Source: SIG480 sp045636865
GTDB lineage: Bacteria; Bacillota; Clostridia; Oscillospirales; JAAYXM01
Reading direction: 5' to 3'
DNA length: 64,000 nucleotides
Assembly (NCBI GenBank): GCA_045636865.1
Contig: JAZTYJ010000001.1
Location: forward strand, 1-64,000
The notes under the pieces: model-generated
What the model saw: the letters and a program-made list of their open reading frames with translations, nothing else
Databases searched by the model: none
What the model was told of the DNA's origin: nothing
Shown: piece after piece, positions 7,082 to 15,086 of the stretch
Layout: each line of letters opens with the position of its first letter
Numbering within the stretch: the first letter of the stretch is position 1
Translations under genes and position numbers: made by a program

Positions 7082-8688
7082 TCTGCATGTCCTCCGTCAC
7101 GTATTGCCGCCTCGAGTCGATCTGCATACTTGCGGCACATATCTTCCGATTCACATTCAACCATAATTCTAACAACGGGTTCGGTTCCGCTCGGGCGAAG
7201 GAGACATCTTCCGTTTTCACCGATTTCCTTTTCGACTTCGGAGAGTGTCTCGCGCACGGCGTTATCCGAAAGAACAACGTTCTTATCATTAACGCGGAGG
7301 TTTTTTAGATATTGCGGATAAACCGAAAGACCTTCGCAGAGAGACGAAAGCGGAAGCTTTCTCTCGCAAACCTCTTCCGTAAGCATAATCGCGCTCAATA
7401 TTCCGTCGCCTGTTGTTGCGTATTTTTTGAGGATTATATGACCTGATTTTTCACCGCCGAGAGAGTAGTCGTTCTTCTGCATACACTCATAGACAAAGCG
7501 GTCTCCGACTGCCGTCTGCTCGCACGAGATACCGATCGCTTTAAGGCTCTTGAAAAGGCCGCTGTTTGACATAACCGTTGCGACAACTGTATCACCGCCG
7601 AGCATACCGCGCGATTTAAGTCGCTTTCCGAGAACGTAGAGAATGGCGTCACCGTCAACGATTTCGCCCTTTTCGTTTATTGCAAGGCAACGGTCGGCAT
7701 CGCCGTCAAAAGCAAAGCCAAGGTCAAGATGCTCATCGATGACGAGCTTGCGGAGCTTTTCAATGTGCATTGAGCCGCAATCTTCGTTGATGTTGAGGCC
7801 GTCGGGGCTTGCACCTGTGACATAAGTCTGTGCGCCGAGTGCTCCGAAAACGGATTTTGCAATCATCCATGACGCGCCGTTTGCACAGTCAAGCCCGATG
7901 CGGAGATCCTTGTATGAGTGTGCGGCGAGAGATATGAGATATGCTACGTATCTGTTTCGTCCCGAAGCATAGTCAACAATGCAGCCGATTTTTTCGCGAC
8001 TTGCAAGAGGAAGGTCATCGCCTGTAACACCGAGAGTGCTCATATCTGAATCAAGATATGCCTCGATGTATGATGTTGTAAGGTTGTCTATCTTTTCTCC
8101 GTAGCGGTTTGTTATTTTGATTCCGTTGTCATAAAACGGGTTGTGGGATGCGGTAATCATAATTCCGCAGTCAAAACCGTCCTGACGCGCGACGTATGAT
8201 ACGCTCGGCGTCGTCGTGACGTGAAGCATATATGCGTCTGCGCCCGATGCACAGATACCCGCGGCGATTGAGTATTCAATCATATAGCTTGAGCGACGGG
8301 TATCCTTGCCGATGACTATCTTCGGGCGGTATCCGGGCATACGGCAACCGGACAGGGGGGAAGAGAAATACCAGCCGAGAAAACGACCGACCTTATACGC
8401 GTGCATTGAGGTAAGACCAACATTTGTCTCGCCGCGGAAACCGTCTGTGCCGAAATATTTGTTTGCTTTTTTCTCCTTTGTCTCAACGGTGGTTGACGGC
8501 ATTAAAAGCTCGTCTGAAGTAACCCCGAAAAGCTCGCAAAGAAGAAGGACTTTATCTATCTGCGGAAGTGCCTGATCAAGTTCCCATTTCGAGACGGACT
8601 GACGCGAGACGGAAATTTTTTCAGCAAGCTGTTCCTGGGAAAGACCGAGTGATGTTCGGAGTATTGAAATTTTTTCACCTATAGTCAA
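7078..8688 (-). CDS. glmM: Xre-type DNA-binding domain fused to phosphoglucosamine mutase (GlmM)
   Basis: One uninterrupted 536-residue frame. Residues 3-62 are a complete helix-turn-helix of the Xre family (LSQEQLAEKISVSRQSVSKWE, then a typical SDELL end), residues 63-76 a charged linker, and residues 77-536 a full GlmM. All four active-site loops are present: phosphoserine loop TASHNP with Ser181, metal loop DGDADR at 328-333, sugar loop GEKSGH at 412-417, and phosphate loop RPSGTEP at 498-504. It should convert GlcN-6-P to GlcN-1-P. The TTG at 8688 is chosen for its AAAGGTGG site eight bases upstream; translation from further upstream would not remove the fusion. I infer a bifunctional enzyme-regulator, or an inherited DNA-binding tag. 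Confidence 0.9.
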   Translation of the reverse strand: MTIGEKISILRTSLGLSQEQLAEKISVSRQSVSKWELDQALPQIDKVLLLCELFGVTSDELLMPSTTVETKEKKANKYFGTDGFRGETNVGLTSMHAYKVGRFLGWYFSSPLSGCRMPGYRPKIVIGKDTRRSSYMIEYSIAAGICASGADAYMLHVTTTPSVSYVARQDGFDCGIMITASHNPFYDNGIKITNRYGEKIDNLTTSYIEAYLDSDMSTLGVTGDDLPLASREKIGCIVDYASGRNRYVAYLISLAAHSYKDLRIGLDCANGASWMIAKSVFGALGAQTYVTGASPDGLNINEDCGSMHIEKLRKLVIDEHLDLGFAFDGDADRCLAINEKGEIVDGDAILYVLGKRLKSRGMLGGDTVVATVMSNSGLFKSLKAIGISCEQTAVGDRFVYECMQKNDYSLGGEKSGHIILKKYATTGDGILSAIMLTEEVCERKLPLSSLCEGLSVYPQYLKNLRVNDKNVVLSDNAVRETLSEVEKEIGENGRCLLRPSGTEPVVRIMVECESEDMCRKYADRLEAAIRDGGHAE

Positions 8689-8783
8689 CTTTAAATCCAC
8701 CTTTCTGATACCATAAAAAGTCATTATAAAGAAATAATACCATTATAAATAAATATCATCAAGCAACTTTGTTAAAAAACTTT

Positions 8784-8800
8784 CGCAACCAACGGTTGCG
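8784..8800. promoter_or_regulatory. Perfect inverted repeat, candidate operator
   Basis: CGCAACC-AAC-GGTTGCG, with 7-bp arms and a 3-bp spacer, stands alone in the 295-bp divergent region between the Xre-GlmM gene and the ABC exporter. It has no T tract, so it is not a terminator. Binding by the Xre domain of GlmM is a guess from position. Confidence 0.4.
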
Positions 8801-8919
8801 GAATGGAGAGGGAAATACAATAAAAAGTGAAAAAACAACGCAAAAACGGCACGAAAACAGCAAATAAAAGCTTGCAAAAAAACGACTTGAAAAATAACGC
8901 AGAAATTTAAAAAAAAGTA

Positions 8920-8948
8920 TTGCAATATGATGTTTTAAATGCTATCAT
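8920..8948 (+). promoter_or_regulatory. Promoter of the ABC exporter operon
   Basis: TTGCAA and TATCAT are spaced by 17 bp and end 35 bp before the first ABC gene. The rest of the 8725-8983 intergenic region is A-rich and holds only the inverted repeat; short frames in it are not genes. Confidence 0.65.
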
Positions 8949-8983
8949 AACGTTGAATTTGAAAGTTTTGATGAGGTGTTTTT

Positions 8984-10777
8984 ATGAGCACAATAAAATG
9001 GCTTTGGAGCTACCTTAAAAGATATCCGTTTTCAATCATAATTATGCTCGTTCTTTCGGTTGTCTACTCGATAAGTCTTTTTGCAGCACCCATCATTCTG
9101 GGATATGCGGTCGACGGCATCGTTGCAGGAGAAACCGGCGAAGCTCTCCTCATTCTTTTTGCGATGATCATAGCGTGCGAGGTTATAAAGGGTACGTCGA
9201 TTTATGCGAGAAATCTGACGGGGCAGTCGATTTCACAGAAGGTTATAAAAAAAGTAAGAAACAAGCTTTATGCAAAGCTTCAGTCGCTTGACTGCTCATA
9301 TTTTGACCGCACAAGCAAAGGCGACATTATGAGCAGGCTTACGGCAGATGCCGACAGTATAAATACCATTATCGGTGAGGTTGCGCCGACCATGCTTGAT
9401 ATGATTATATCAACCGTTGTAGGATTTACGGTTCTTATGCGAACAAGCGTACTGCTTACGGTTCTCTTATTAGCTATGGTTCCGTTTGTAGGTTTTTATA
9501 CGGTAAAGCTCAAGAATAACATCAAAAAAGATTTTGTTGCAATGCGTGAGAAAAACGCGGAGCTCAACACCGTTGTTGCCGAAAATATTTCGGGAAACCG
9601 TGTCGTAAAGGCATATGCAAGAGAAGACTTTGAAATTGAGAAGTTTGAAAAGAAAAACAGTGAGTACAAGGACGCATATATGGGGCACGTGTATACATGG
9701 GCAAAGTATAACCCGAAGCTTAATTTCTTTGCAAACTCTGTTTTCCTTATATTTATTGTGGTGGGCGGAATTTTAGTAATTCAGGGGAAGCTGACTGCAG
9801 GTGAGTTTACGATGTTTAACGGCTCTCTGTGGTGCATAACGCTTCCCATGATGGCGATAAGCAACTCTATAAATGCGCTGCAGCAATTTAACGCAAACAT
9901 CAACAAGATTATTCAGCTTGAAAACGAAGAAACACTTATCGCAAACACAGTTGTGAAAAAACGTGATACGGGAATTTTAGGTAAAATTCAGTTTAAAAAC
10001 GTAAGCTTTGCCTACGGAAGCGACAGAGTTTTAAGAGATGTAAATTTCACCGTTGAACCGGGGCAGACGCTTGCGATAATCGGCCCTACGGGTTCGGGAA
10101 AGACGACGATGATAAACCTCATTTCGCGCTTCTATGACCCGACTCAGGGCACGGTCTACATAGATGATGTGAATTTAAAGGCAATAGACCTTGCAACGGT
10201 CAGAAGAAACATCGCCTCTGCGATGCAGGATGTTTTTCTCTTCTCGGACACGATAAAGAACAACATCGCCTACGGTGCGCCGAATGCAACGTATGAGGAT
10301 GTCGAGCGCGTTGCAAAGATGGCAGACGCTCACGACTTTATTATGAAAATGAGCGACGGCTACGACACAATGGTCGGTGAGCGCGGAACGGGACTTTCGG
10401 GCGGTCAGCGACAGAGAATTTCTCTTGCGCGCGCACTTCTTAAAAATCCGTCTATCCTCATTCTTGATGATACGACAAGTGCGCTCGATATGGAAACCGA
10501 ATTCGGAATCCAGGAAAACTTAAAATCAACGCTCCGCACAAAGATAATAATTGCCCACCGCATTTCGTCGGTAAAGAATGCAGATCTCATTCTCGTTTTA
10601 AACCACGGCAACGTCATCGAATGGGGAAATCACGATCAGCTCATAAAACTCTCCGGATATTACAAGAGTGTTTTTGATCACCAGTTCGGAGACTTTAACA
10701 ATGTTAAACGCTATCATATAAATCACCCCGCAGAGATGGAAAAGCTCAGTAAGGGAGGGGACGCGCATGGCAATTAA
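8984..10777 (+). CDS. Heterodimeric ABC exporter subunit, degenerate Walker B
   Basis: A 597-residue half-transporter: six-helix ABC type 1 exporter domain (residues 1-320) and C-terminal ATPase. Walker A GPTGSGKT starts at 367, signature LSGGQ at 471, Walker B ILILDD ends at 496, H-loop His at 525. The catalytic Glu after Walker B is replaced by Asp496, the hallmark of the non-hydrolysing site in asymmetric pairs such as TM287/288 and BmrCD. Its partner gene overlaps by 11 bp. It should export hydrophobic compounds, lipids or peptides; the substrate is unknown. The ATG at 8984 has a GAGGTG site. Confidence 0.9.
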   Translation: MSTIKWLWSYLKRYPFSIIIMLVLSVVYSISLFAAPIILGYAVDGIVAGETGEALLILFAMIIACEVIKGTSIYARNLTGQSISQKVIKKVRNKLYAKLQSLDCSYFDRTSKGDIMSRLTADADSINTIIGEVAPTMLDMIISTVVGFTVLMRTSVLLTVLLLAMVPFVGFYTVKLKNNIKKDFVAMREKNAELNTVVAENISGNRVVKAYAREDFEIEKFEKKNSEYKDAYMGHVYTWAKYNPKLNFFANSVFLIFIVVGGILVIQGKLTAGEFTMFNGSLWCITLPMMAISNSINALQQFNANINKIIQLENEETLIANTVVKKRDTGILGKIQFKNVSFAYGSDRVLRDVNFTVEPGQTLAIIGPTGSGKTTMINLISRFYDPTQGTVYIDDVNLKAIDLATVRRNIASAMQDVFLFSDTIKNNIAYGAPNATYEDVERVAKMADAHDFIMKMSDGYDTMVGERGTGLSGGQRQRISLARALLKNPSILILDDTTSALDMETEFGIQENLKSTLRTKIIIAHRISSVKNADLILVLNHGNVIEWGNHDQLIKLSGYYKSVFDHQFGDFNNVKRYHINHPAEMEKLSKGGDAHGN

Positions 10778-12551
10778 CAGATTTGACAAGGACGAAGAGT
10801 TAAGAGAAAGAGATTTTTCGTACGGTGCAATGGCAAGGCGGTATCTCCTTCCGCATATGGGAAAGTTTGCGCTCGTCATAGCGATAATGTTTGTTGTTGC
10901 TCTGCTTGAGCTTCTGCCGGCATATTTTATAAGCGTTGTGCTTGATATATGCGTTCCGCAGAAAAACTATAAGCTTATCATTGTGCTCGGAGCTTCGCTT
11001 TTTGTTGCAAATATTATAATACTGTTTTGTACGAAATACCGCGCGATTTTTGCAAATGAAACCGCAATGCAGATTATAAAGAATGTAAGAAGTGACCTTT
11101 TTGCACATATGCAAAAGCTTCCGTTTGCATTTTTTGATTCGCGTCCGCACGGAAAGATATTAGTGCGCATAGTAAACTATGTAAATACAATTTCGGGCCT
11201 TCTCTCAAGCGGTATTCTTGATATGATTATGAATATATTCAAGCTCATCGTGACGATCGGGTTTATGTTTGCGCTCAATGTCAAGTTTACTCTCATATGC
11301 CTTGCGGGAATTCCGGTGTTCGCGGTGTTCATTATAATTATGAATAAGCAACACGACAAAGCCTGGAAGAAATATTCGGCAAAACAAAGTAATATGAATG
11401 CCTATATACAGGAAAGTATTTCAGGAATGAAGATAACGCAGTCGTTTGCGCGAGAGGAGAAAAACAGCGAGATTTTCGACGGACTCTGCAATGATACAAA
11501 AAAGCATTGGATGGAGGCTGTCATAATCTCCAATATGAATCCGAGGTTTGTTGAGCTTCTCTCAACGCTCATCCTTATTCTTGTATATTACATAGGCGCA
11601 AACGCCGTCGGTGGCGGAGTTATGAAGGTTGGTGCGGTAATCGCATTTGCGTCCTGCGTCAGCCGTTTCTGGAGCCCTATCCAGAGCATCACAACGGTTT
11701 ACAACAGTATAATAAACTGCGCGGCATACATTGAGCGCATCTTTGAAATGATGCACGAGCCGCTTGTTATTGAGGATTTGCCCGGTGCCGAGGACATCGG
11801 AGAAATACGCGGTGATGTTTCGTATAAGAATGTTACATTTGCATACAATGCAGAATCCCCCAATATTTTTGAGAACGTAAGCTTCGACGTAAAGAGCGGC
11901 GAGTCGATCGCACTTGTCGGGCCGACGGGTGCGGGAAAGTCAACGATAATAAACCTTCTTGCAAGATTCTACAACATCCGGGAAGGCGAAATAACAATCG
12001 ACGGCAAGAATATAAGACACGCAACACTTAAAAGCATCCGTTCGCAGATGGGAATAATGCTTCAGGACAGCATCCTGTTCTCAGGCACAATTGCCGACAA
12101 CATCCGCTACGGAAAGCTTGATGCAACAGACGAAGAGGTTATAAAGGCGGCGGAGGCGGTTTGTGCACACGACTTTATAAAAGAGCTTCCCGAGGGATAT
12201 AACACGATGGTCTCGGAGGGCGGTGCATCGCTCTCGGCAGGGCAGAAGCAGCTCATTTCGTTTGCGAGAACACTTCTTGCAGATCCGAAGATTCTTATCC
12301 TCGACGAGGCAACATCGAGCATTGATACGGAAACGGAGCTCGTTCTCCAGCGCGCACTTGAAAGGCTTCTTGAAGGAAGAACTTCCTTTATTATTGCCCA
12401 CCGTCTTTCAACCATTAAAAACAGTTCAAGGATAATGTATATCGCCGACAAGGGAATTGCAGAAGCGGGAACTCATGATGAGCTTCTCGCACTCGGCGGA
12501 AGATATGCAGAGCTCTACGCCGCACAGTACAAATTCCTCGAGCAGTTATAA
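10767..12551 (+). CDS. Heterodimeric ABC exporter subunit, canonical catalytic site
   Basis: A 594-residue partner half-transporter. The membrane domain covers residues 1-340. Walker A GPTGAGKS starts at 385, the signature reads LSAGQ at 489 instead of LSGGQ, Walker B is intact (ILILDE, Glu514) and the H-loop His is at 545. The altered signature here pairs in the dimer with the degenerate Walker B of the first subunit, so both defects fall in one ATP site and the other site is fully canonical. This complementarity strongly supports a working heterodimer. The start overlaps the first gene and follows a GGGAGGGG-like site. Confidence 0.9.
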   Translation: MAINRFDKDEELRERDFSYGAMARRYLLPHMGKFALVIAIMFVVALLELLPAYFISVVLDICVPQKNYKLIIVLGASLFVANIIILFCTKYRAIFANETAMQIIKNVRSDLFAHMQKLPFAFFDSRPHGKILVRIVNYVNTISGLLSSGILDMIMNIFKLIVTIGFMFALNVKFTLICLAGIPVFAVFIIIMNKQHDKAWKKYSAKQSNMNAYIQESISGMKITQSFAREEKNSEIFDGLCNDTKKHWMEAVIISNMNPRFVELLSTLILILVYYIGANAVGGGVMKVGAVIAFASCVSRFWSPIQSITTVYNSIINCAAYIERIFEMMHEPLVIEDLPGAEDIGEIRGDVSYKNVTFAYNAESPNIFENVSFDVKSGESIALVGPTGAGKSTIINLLARFYNIREGEITIDGKNIRHATLKSIRSQMGIMLQDSILFSGTIADNIRYGKLDATDEEVIKAAEAVCAHDFIKELPEGYNTMVSEGGASLSAGQKQLISFARTLLADPKILILDEATSSIDTETELVLQRALERLLEGRTSFIIAHRLSTIKNSSRIMYIADKGIAEAGTHDELLALGGRYAELYAAQYKFLEQL

Positions 12552-12589
12552 AGCAAAAGAACACCGACTACTGTCGGTGTTCTTTTGCT
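12552..12589. terminator. Terminator of the ABC exporter operon
   Basis: A 17-bp perfect stem (arms 12552-12568 and 12573-12589) with a TACT loop begins at the stop codon; the descending arm contains TTCTTTT. Confidence 0.85.
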
Positions 12590-12612
12590 TTGAAGTTTAT
12601 GCAGTTCTTGAC

Positions 12613-12671
12613 GAAACAAAAAACACCCCGTCTTGCGACGGAGTGTTTTTGTCTGGTGGGCCTTCGGGGAC
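12613..12671. repeat. Upstream copy of a 59-bp terminator plus tRNA-3'-end duplication
   Basis: This 59-bp block matches 12812-12870 with about three mismatches. It holds a hairpin terminator (12618-12650) and, read on the minus strand, the last 18 bases of the tRNA-Met gene including CCA. The rest of the tRNA is absent, so it is an orphan copy left by duplication or recombination. Confidence 0.8.
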
Positions 12672-12811
12672 AAAGACGCACAAGTGCGCCTTGCACCCTC
12701 AACGACCGCCTGCGGCAGTACCCGTCTCGGGCATACTCGCGAAAAACGATTATCAATCGTTTTTTTATCGCTCGTACCCTCTCAGGGTTCGAGTCCCCTT
12801 CGGCATATGGA
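12672..12811. other. Spacer between the repeat copies with a tRNA T-arm-like fragment
   Basis: The spacer holds a GC-rich stretch with two small inverted repeats (12672-12740), a hairpin (12742-12764), and near 12782-12800 a T-arm-like sequence (GGTTCGAGTCCCC) in the plus orientation, opposite to the real tRNA. No complete tRNA can be folded from it by eye. No gene is supported. Confidence 0.45.
12742..12764. terminator. Hairpin with T tract
   Basis: AAAAACGATT-ATC-AATCGTTTTT, followed by more T residues, forms a terminator-like hairpin in the inter-repeat spacer. No gene feeding it on the plus strand is apparent. Confidence 0.55.
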
Positions 12812-12870
12812 GAAACGAAAAACACCCCGTCATACGACGGAGTGTTTTTGTCTGGTGGGCCTTCGGGGAC
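12812..12870. repeat. Downstream copy of the 59-bp block (native tRNA end)
   Basis: This is the copy attached to the intact tRNA-Met. It spans the tRNA's terminator and the first 18 plus-strand bases of the tRNA gene. Confidence 0.8.
12818..12849 (-). terminator. Terminator of tRNA-Met
   Basis: The stem AAAACAC-CCCGTC / GACGGA-GTGTTTT has one internal mismatch and lies three bases beyond the CCA end of the tRNA on the minus strand. Confidence 0.75.
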
Positions 12871-12929
12871 TCGAACCCAGGACCATCCGGTTATGAGCCG
12901 GGAGCTCTAACCAACTGAGCTAAAGGCCC
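12853..12929 (-). tRNA. tRNA-Met (anticodon CAU)
   Basis: A 77-base cloverleaf with encoded CCA. The acceptor stem GGGCCTT pairs with AAGGCCC, the D-loop reads TAGCTCAGTTGGTTAGAG, the anticodon CAT is at 12893-12895 inside a CCGGCTCATAACCGG-type stem-loop, and the T-arm contains GGTTCGAGTCC. The G1-C72 pair and general form fit elongator Met. A CAU tRNA modified to read AUA (Ile2) cannot be excluded without identity-element analysis. Confidence 0.93.
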
Positions 12930-12990
12930 GCTTTTTCAAAGCTTATATATTATACAAAAATTAAAAACCATTGTCAATAGTTTTTTAAAA

Positions 12991-13527
12991 TTAATCCTCG
13001 GGATTTAGAATGGATGCAAGGAAGTTGTTGTAGAGTTTTTCTGCGTTGTTGTAAAAGCCTGACGTAATCTGTCTTGCAGAAGCTTTGGACTCTGCAGACA
13101 TCGAAAATTCAAAGAATTCGCCCGATTCATCCGAAATGGAGCAGAGCGCGCGGAAAGAATCGCCTTCTTCAACGATTTTCACCTTTACGAGATTCTGGCG
13201 TGCGATTTCTTCGCGAACATCATCGCATGCACTTTCCGCTTTTTTGAGAACAGACGCAGGAACAGAGCTTCTGATTGCATTAAGGTCGCGAACACCCTTC
13301 GGTGTGATGGAGTATTTGTCAATGCCTGTGTCAGAGGACAGCTCTATATGACCTGTTGAAATCATACTCTGGAGATGATCTGCAAAGTTGAAATAGTTCA
13401 TCGCATCATCGACAAACGCCATCTTCATAAGCTCTTCAAAAGAAACAGGCTGATTGATATAATCAAGAACAAAAAGTGTGAGAGTTTTAATTTCAAGCTC
13501 GCTCCTGACGAAACCGAGTCCGGACAT
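12991..13527 (-). CDS. DUF4364-family protein
   Basis: A 178-residue protein that looks like the clostridial DUF4364 family. Residues 1-80 form an apparent winged helix (helices, then KYSITPKGVRDL, the typical end of a winged-helix domain), and the C-terminal half is alpha/beta. The family is widespread in Clostridia and mostly uncharacterised; a DNA-binding role is inferred. The ATG at 13527 follows an AAGGAGGT site nine bases upstream; a longer open frame to 13569 lacks one. It is encoded alone, just beyond tRNA-Met and on the same strand. Confidence 0.7.
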   Translation of the reverse strand: MSGLGFVRSELEIKTLTLFVLDYINQPVSFEELMKMAFVDDAMNYFNFADHLQSMISTGHIELSSDTGIDKYSITPKGVRDLNAIRSSVPASVLKKAESACDDVREEIARQNLVKVKIVEEGDSFRALCSISDESGEFFEFSMSAESKASARQITSGFYNNAEKLYNNFLASILNPED

Positions 13528-13668
13528 AGTGTTGACCTCCTTGATAAGTATATGATAATTATACAGCAAAATGCCCTTTTTTTCAAGTGGTAACAGATTA
13601 TTTACTGGACTTATAAGCAGAAAGGGTGTAAAATATCTTTTGGAGAAAAGTTGAAAAGAGGTAGAGAA

Positions 13669-14961
13669 ATGAAAAAGAAAATCATTGTGCTGACAGCGAT
13701 AATTGTTCTTGTTGCGGTTGCGGTTGCAGTTTCGGCAGCCGTATCATTTTCAATGAACAAGGCGGTAGAAGGAACAATTGAGGAAAGGCTTTCTGCTGCA
13801 GAGCAGCTGTCAGAAGAAGGAAAGATTAAAAAGGCTGAAAATACTTATAAATCTGTCCTGAAAGAGACTCCAACGGATGTTGTTGCACTTGAGAAGCTTG
13901 TTGATCTGTATATCGGTCAGAAAAAGTTCAGTGATGCGGTTTCTGTGGTGAAGATGGCTATAAATACAGAGCCTGAAAACCTTACATTCTACGATATGTT
14001 TATTGGAGTGTTCAGAGAAAGCGGCGAAATTCAGAATTTCTTTGACCACATGGACAGCATAACGGATCCGGAAATCTATTCATATTGCTATGAAGTGGCG
14101 ACTGACAGAAAAAACGAAAACTCACTTGTGATCGGAAACTATCCGGCAAATCACGCAAACGGCGGATTGATCGCATTCTATAAAGATTTGATAATTTATG
14201 CTGACCCTGCTTCGGGCGGTGATCTTTATATCAATGAAAACGGTGCAAAAAGACTTCTTGCGGAAGGTCAGTACACAAGCATTAACGTTGTCGGGGATTA
14301 TGTGTATTGTGTAGATTCATATGCGGGAAACTCTATAGCAAGGATAAGCATCGCCGATGGTGCAAAAGAAGCGGTGTTGGATGTTCCTGCATCAAACCTT
14401 ATGGTAATCGGAAACAAGATGTACTTCATAAACTGGAATGACGAATCGAAGCTCTACTGCACAAACCTTGACGGAGAGAAACTCAAAAAGTTATCGGATC
14501 ATCCGACGGATGCGGTCTATTACAGCAGAAAAAGACTTTATATGAACAGCCGGAATGAAGCCGGAAGCATAATCAGTATAACTCTCGACGGTGAAAACGA
14601 AAAGAAGGAGTTTATGCATCAGGCCCATTCGCTCAGCGGATATGAAGATGAACTCTATTTCAGAGAAAGCGAGACTTCATCAATCTGGAGAACAGACGAG
14701 GCTGAAGAGGTTTATGAAGCCATTTTCGAGGGCAGAGCAGCATATGTAACCGCGACGAAGGATTACGTTTTCTTTATCGACCTTGATAATGAGGCTATAA
14801 TGAGAATGAATACCGACGGAACAGAAAAGAAAGTGCTTGCAAACGATAATGCAACAGCACTTTCCATAGATTCAGACCGTTTATATTATTTTGCCGCAAA
14901 TGACGGCAGAAAGTTATATTCGATAAAATTTGACGGAAACGACAGAATCTGCCTCGGTTAG
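13669..14961 (+). CDS. Membrane-anchored TPR / DUF5050 beta-propeller protein
   Basis: A 430-residue protein. It begins with one lysine-flanked transmembrane helix (residues 1-25) without a lipobox. Residues 40-120 form two TPR-like helical hairpins (EEGKIKKAENTYKSVLKETP type). The remainder has repeated 'YY/F...G...KL' strands typical of DUF5050 low-density-lipoprotein-receptor-like propellers (about 5-6 blades). The protein should face the outside and bind rather than catalyse. The ATG at 13669 sits behind AGAGGTAG; the in-frame TTG at 13651 is upstream of that site. Confidence 0.7.
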   Translation: MKKKIIVLTAIIVLVAVAVAVSAAVSFSMNKAVEGTIEERLSAAEQLSEEGKIKKAENTYKSVLKETPTDVVALEKLVDLYIGQKKFSDAVSVVKMAINTEPENLTFYDMFIGVFRESGEIQNFFDHMDSITDPEIYSYCYEVATDRKNENSLVIGNYPANHANGGLIAFYKDLIIYADPASGGDLYINENGAKRLLAEGQYTSINVVGDYVYCVDSYAGNSIARISIADGAKEAVLDVPASNLMVIGNKMYFINWNDESKLYCTNLDGEKLKKLSDHPTDAVYYSRKRLYMNSRNEAGSIISITLDGENEKKEFMHQAHSLSGYEDELYFRESETSSIWRTDEAEEVYEAIFEGRAAYVTATKDYVFFIDLDNEAIMRMNTDGTEKKVLANDNATALSIDSDRLYYFAANDGRKLYSIKFDGNDRICLG

Positions 14962-14984
14962 GCTTTAAGATATAGGGGATAAAA

Positions 14985-15016
14985 TGTATGGGACGATTCA
15001 CGAACCGTCCCATACA
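14985..15016 (+). terminator. Terminator
   Basis: An 11-bp perfect stem (TGTATGGGACG / CGTCCCATACA) with a ten-base loop, followed by AATTTTT, lies 24 bp after the DUF5050 gene. Confidence 0.8.
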
Positions 15017-15086
15017 AATTTTTGTTCCTGCCTTGACACGAACAATATGAATATGTCGAAGATTGTTGAAAAAAGGAGGAACTACA

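Noticed and set aside
7078..8724. The Xre-GlmM fusion as a frameshift or stop-codon read-through artefact
   Set aside because: The frame is continuous without in-frame stops, the linker is short and charged, and the only good start site precedes the Xre domain. Sequencing error cannot be fully excluded but is not indicated.
8743..8925. Sixty-codon minus-strand frame upstream of the Xre-GlmM gene
   Set aside because: It is a Phe/Leu/Cys-rich translation of an A-rich intergenic region, without a start signal, and it covers the inverted repeat and part of the exporter promoter.
12457..12918. Long overlapping frames across the tRNA/repeat region
   Set aside because: They run through terminators and the tRNA gene, have no ribosome binding sites and arise from the GC-rich duplicated block.
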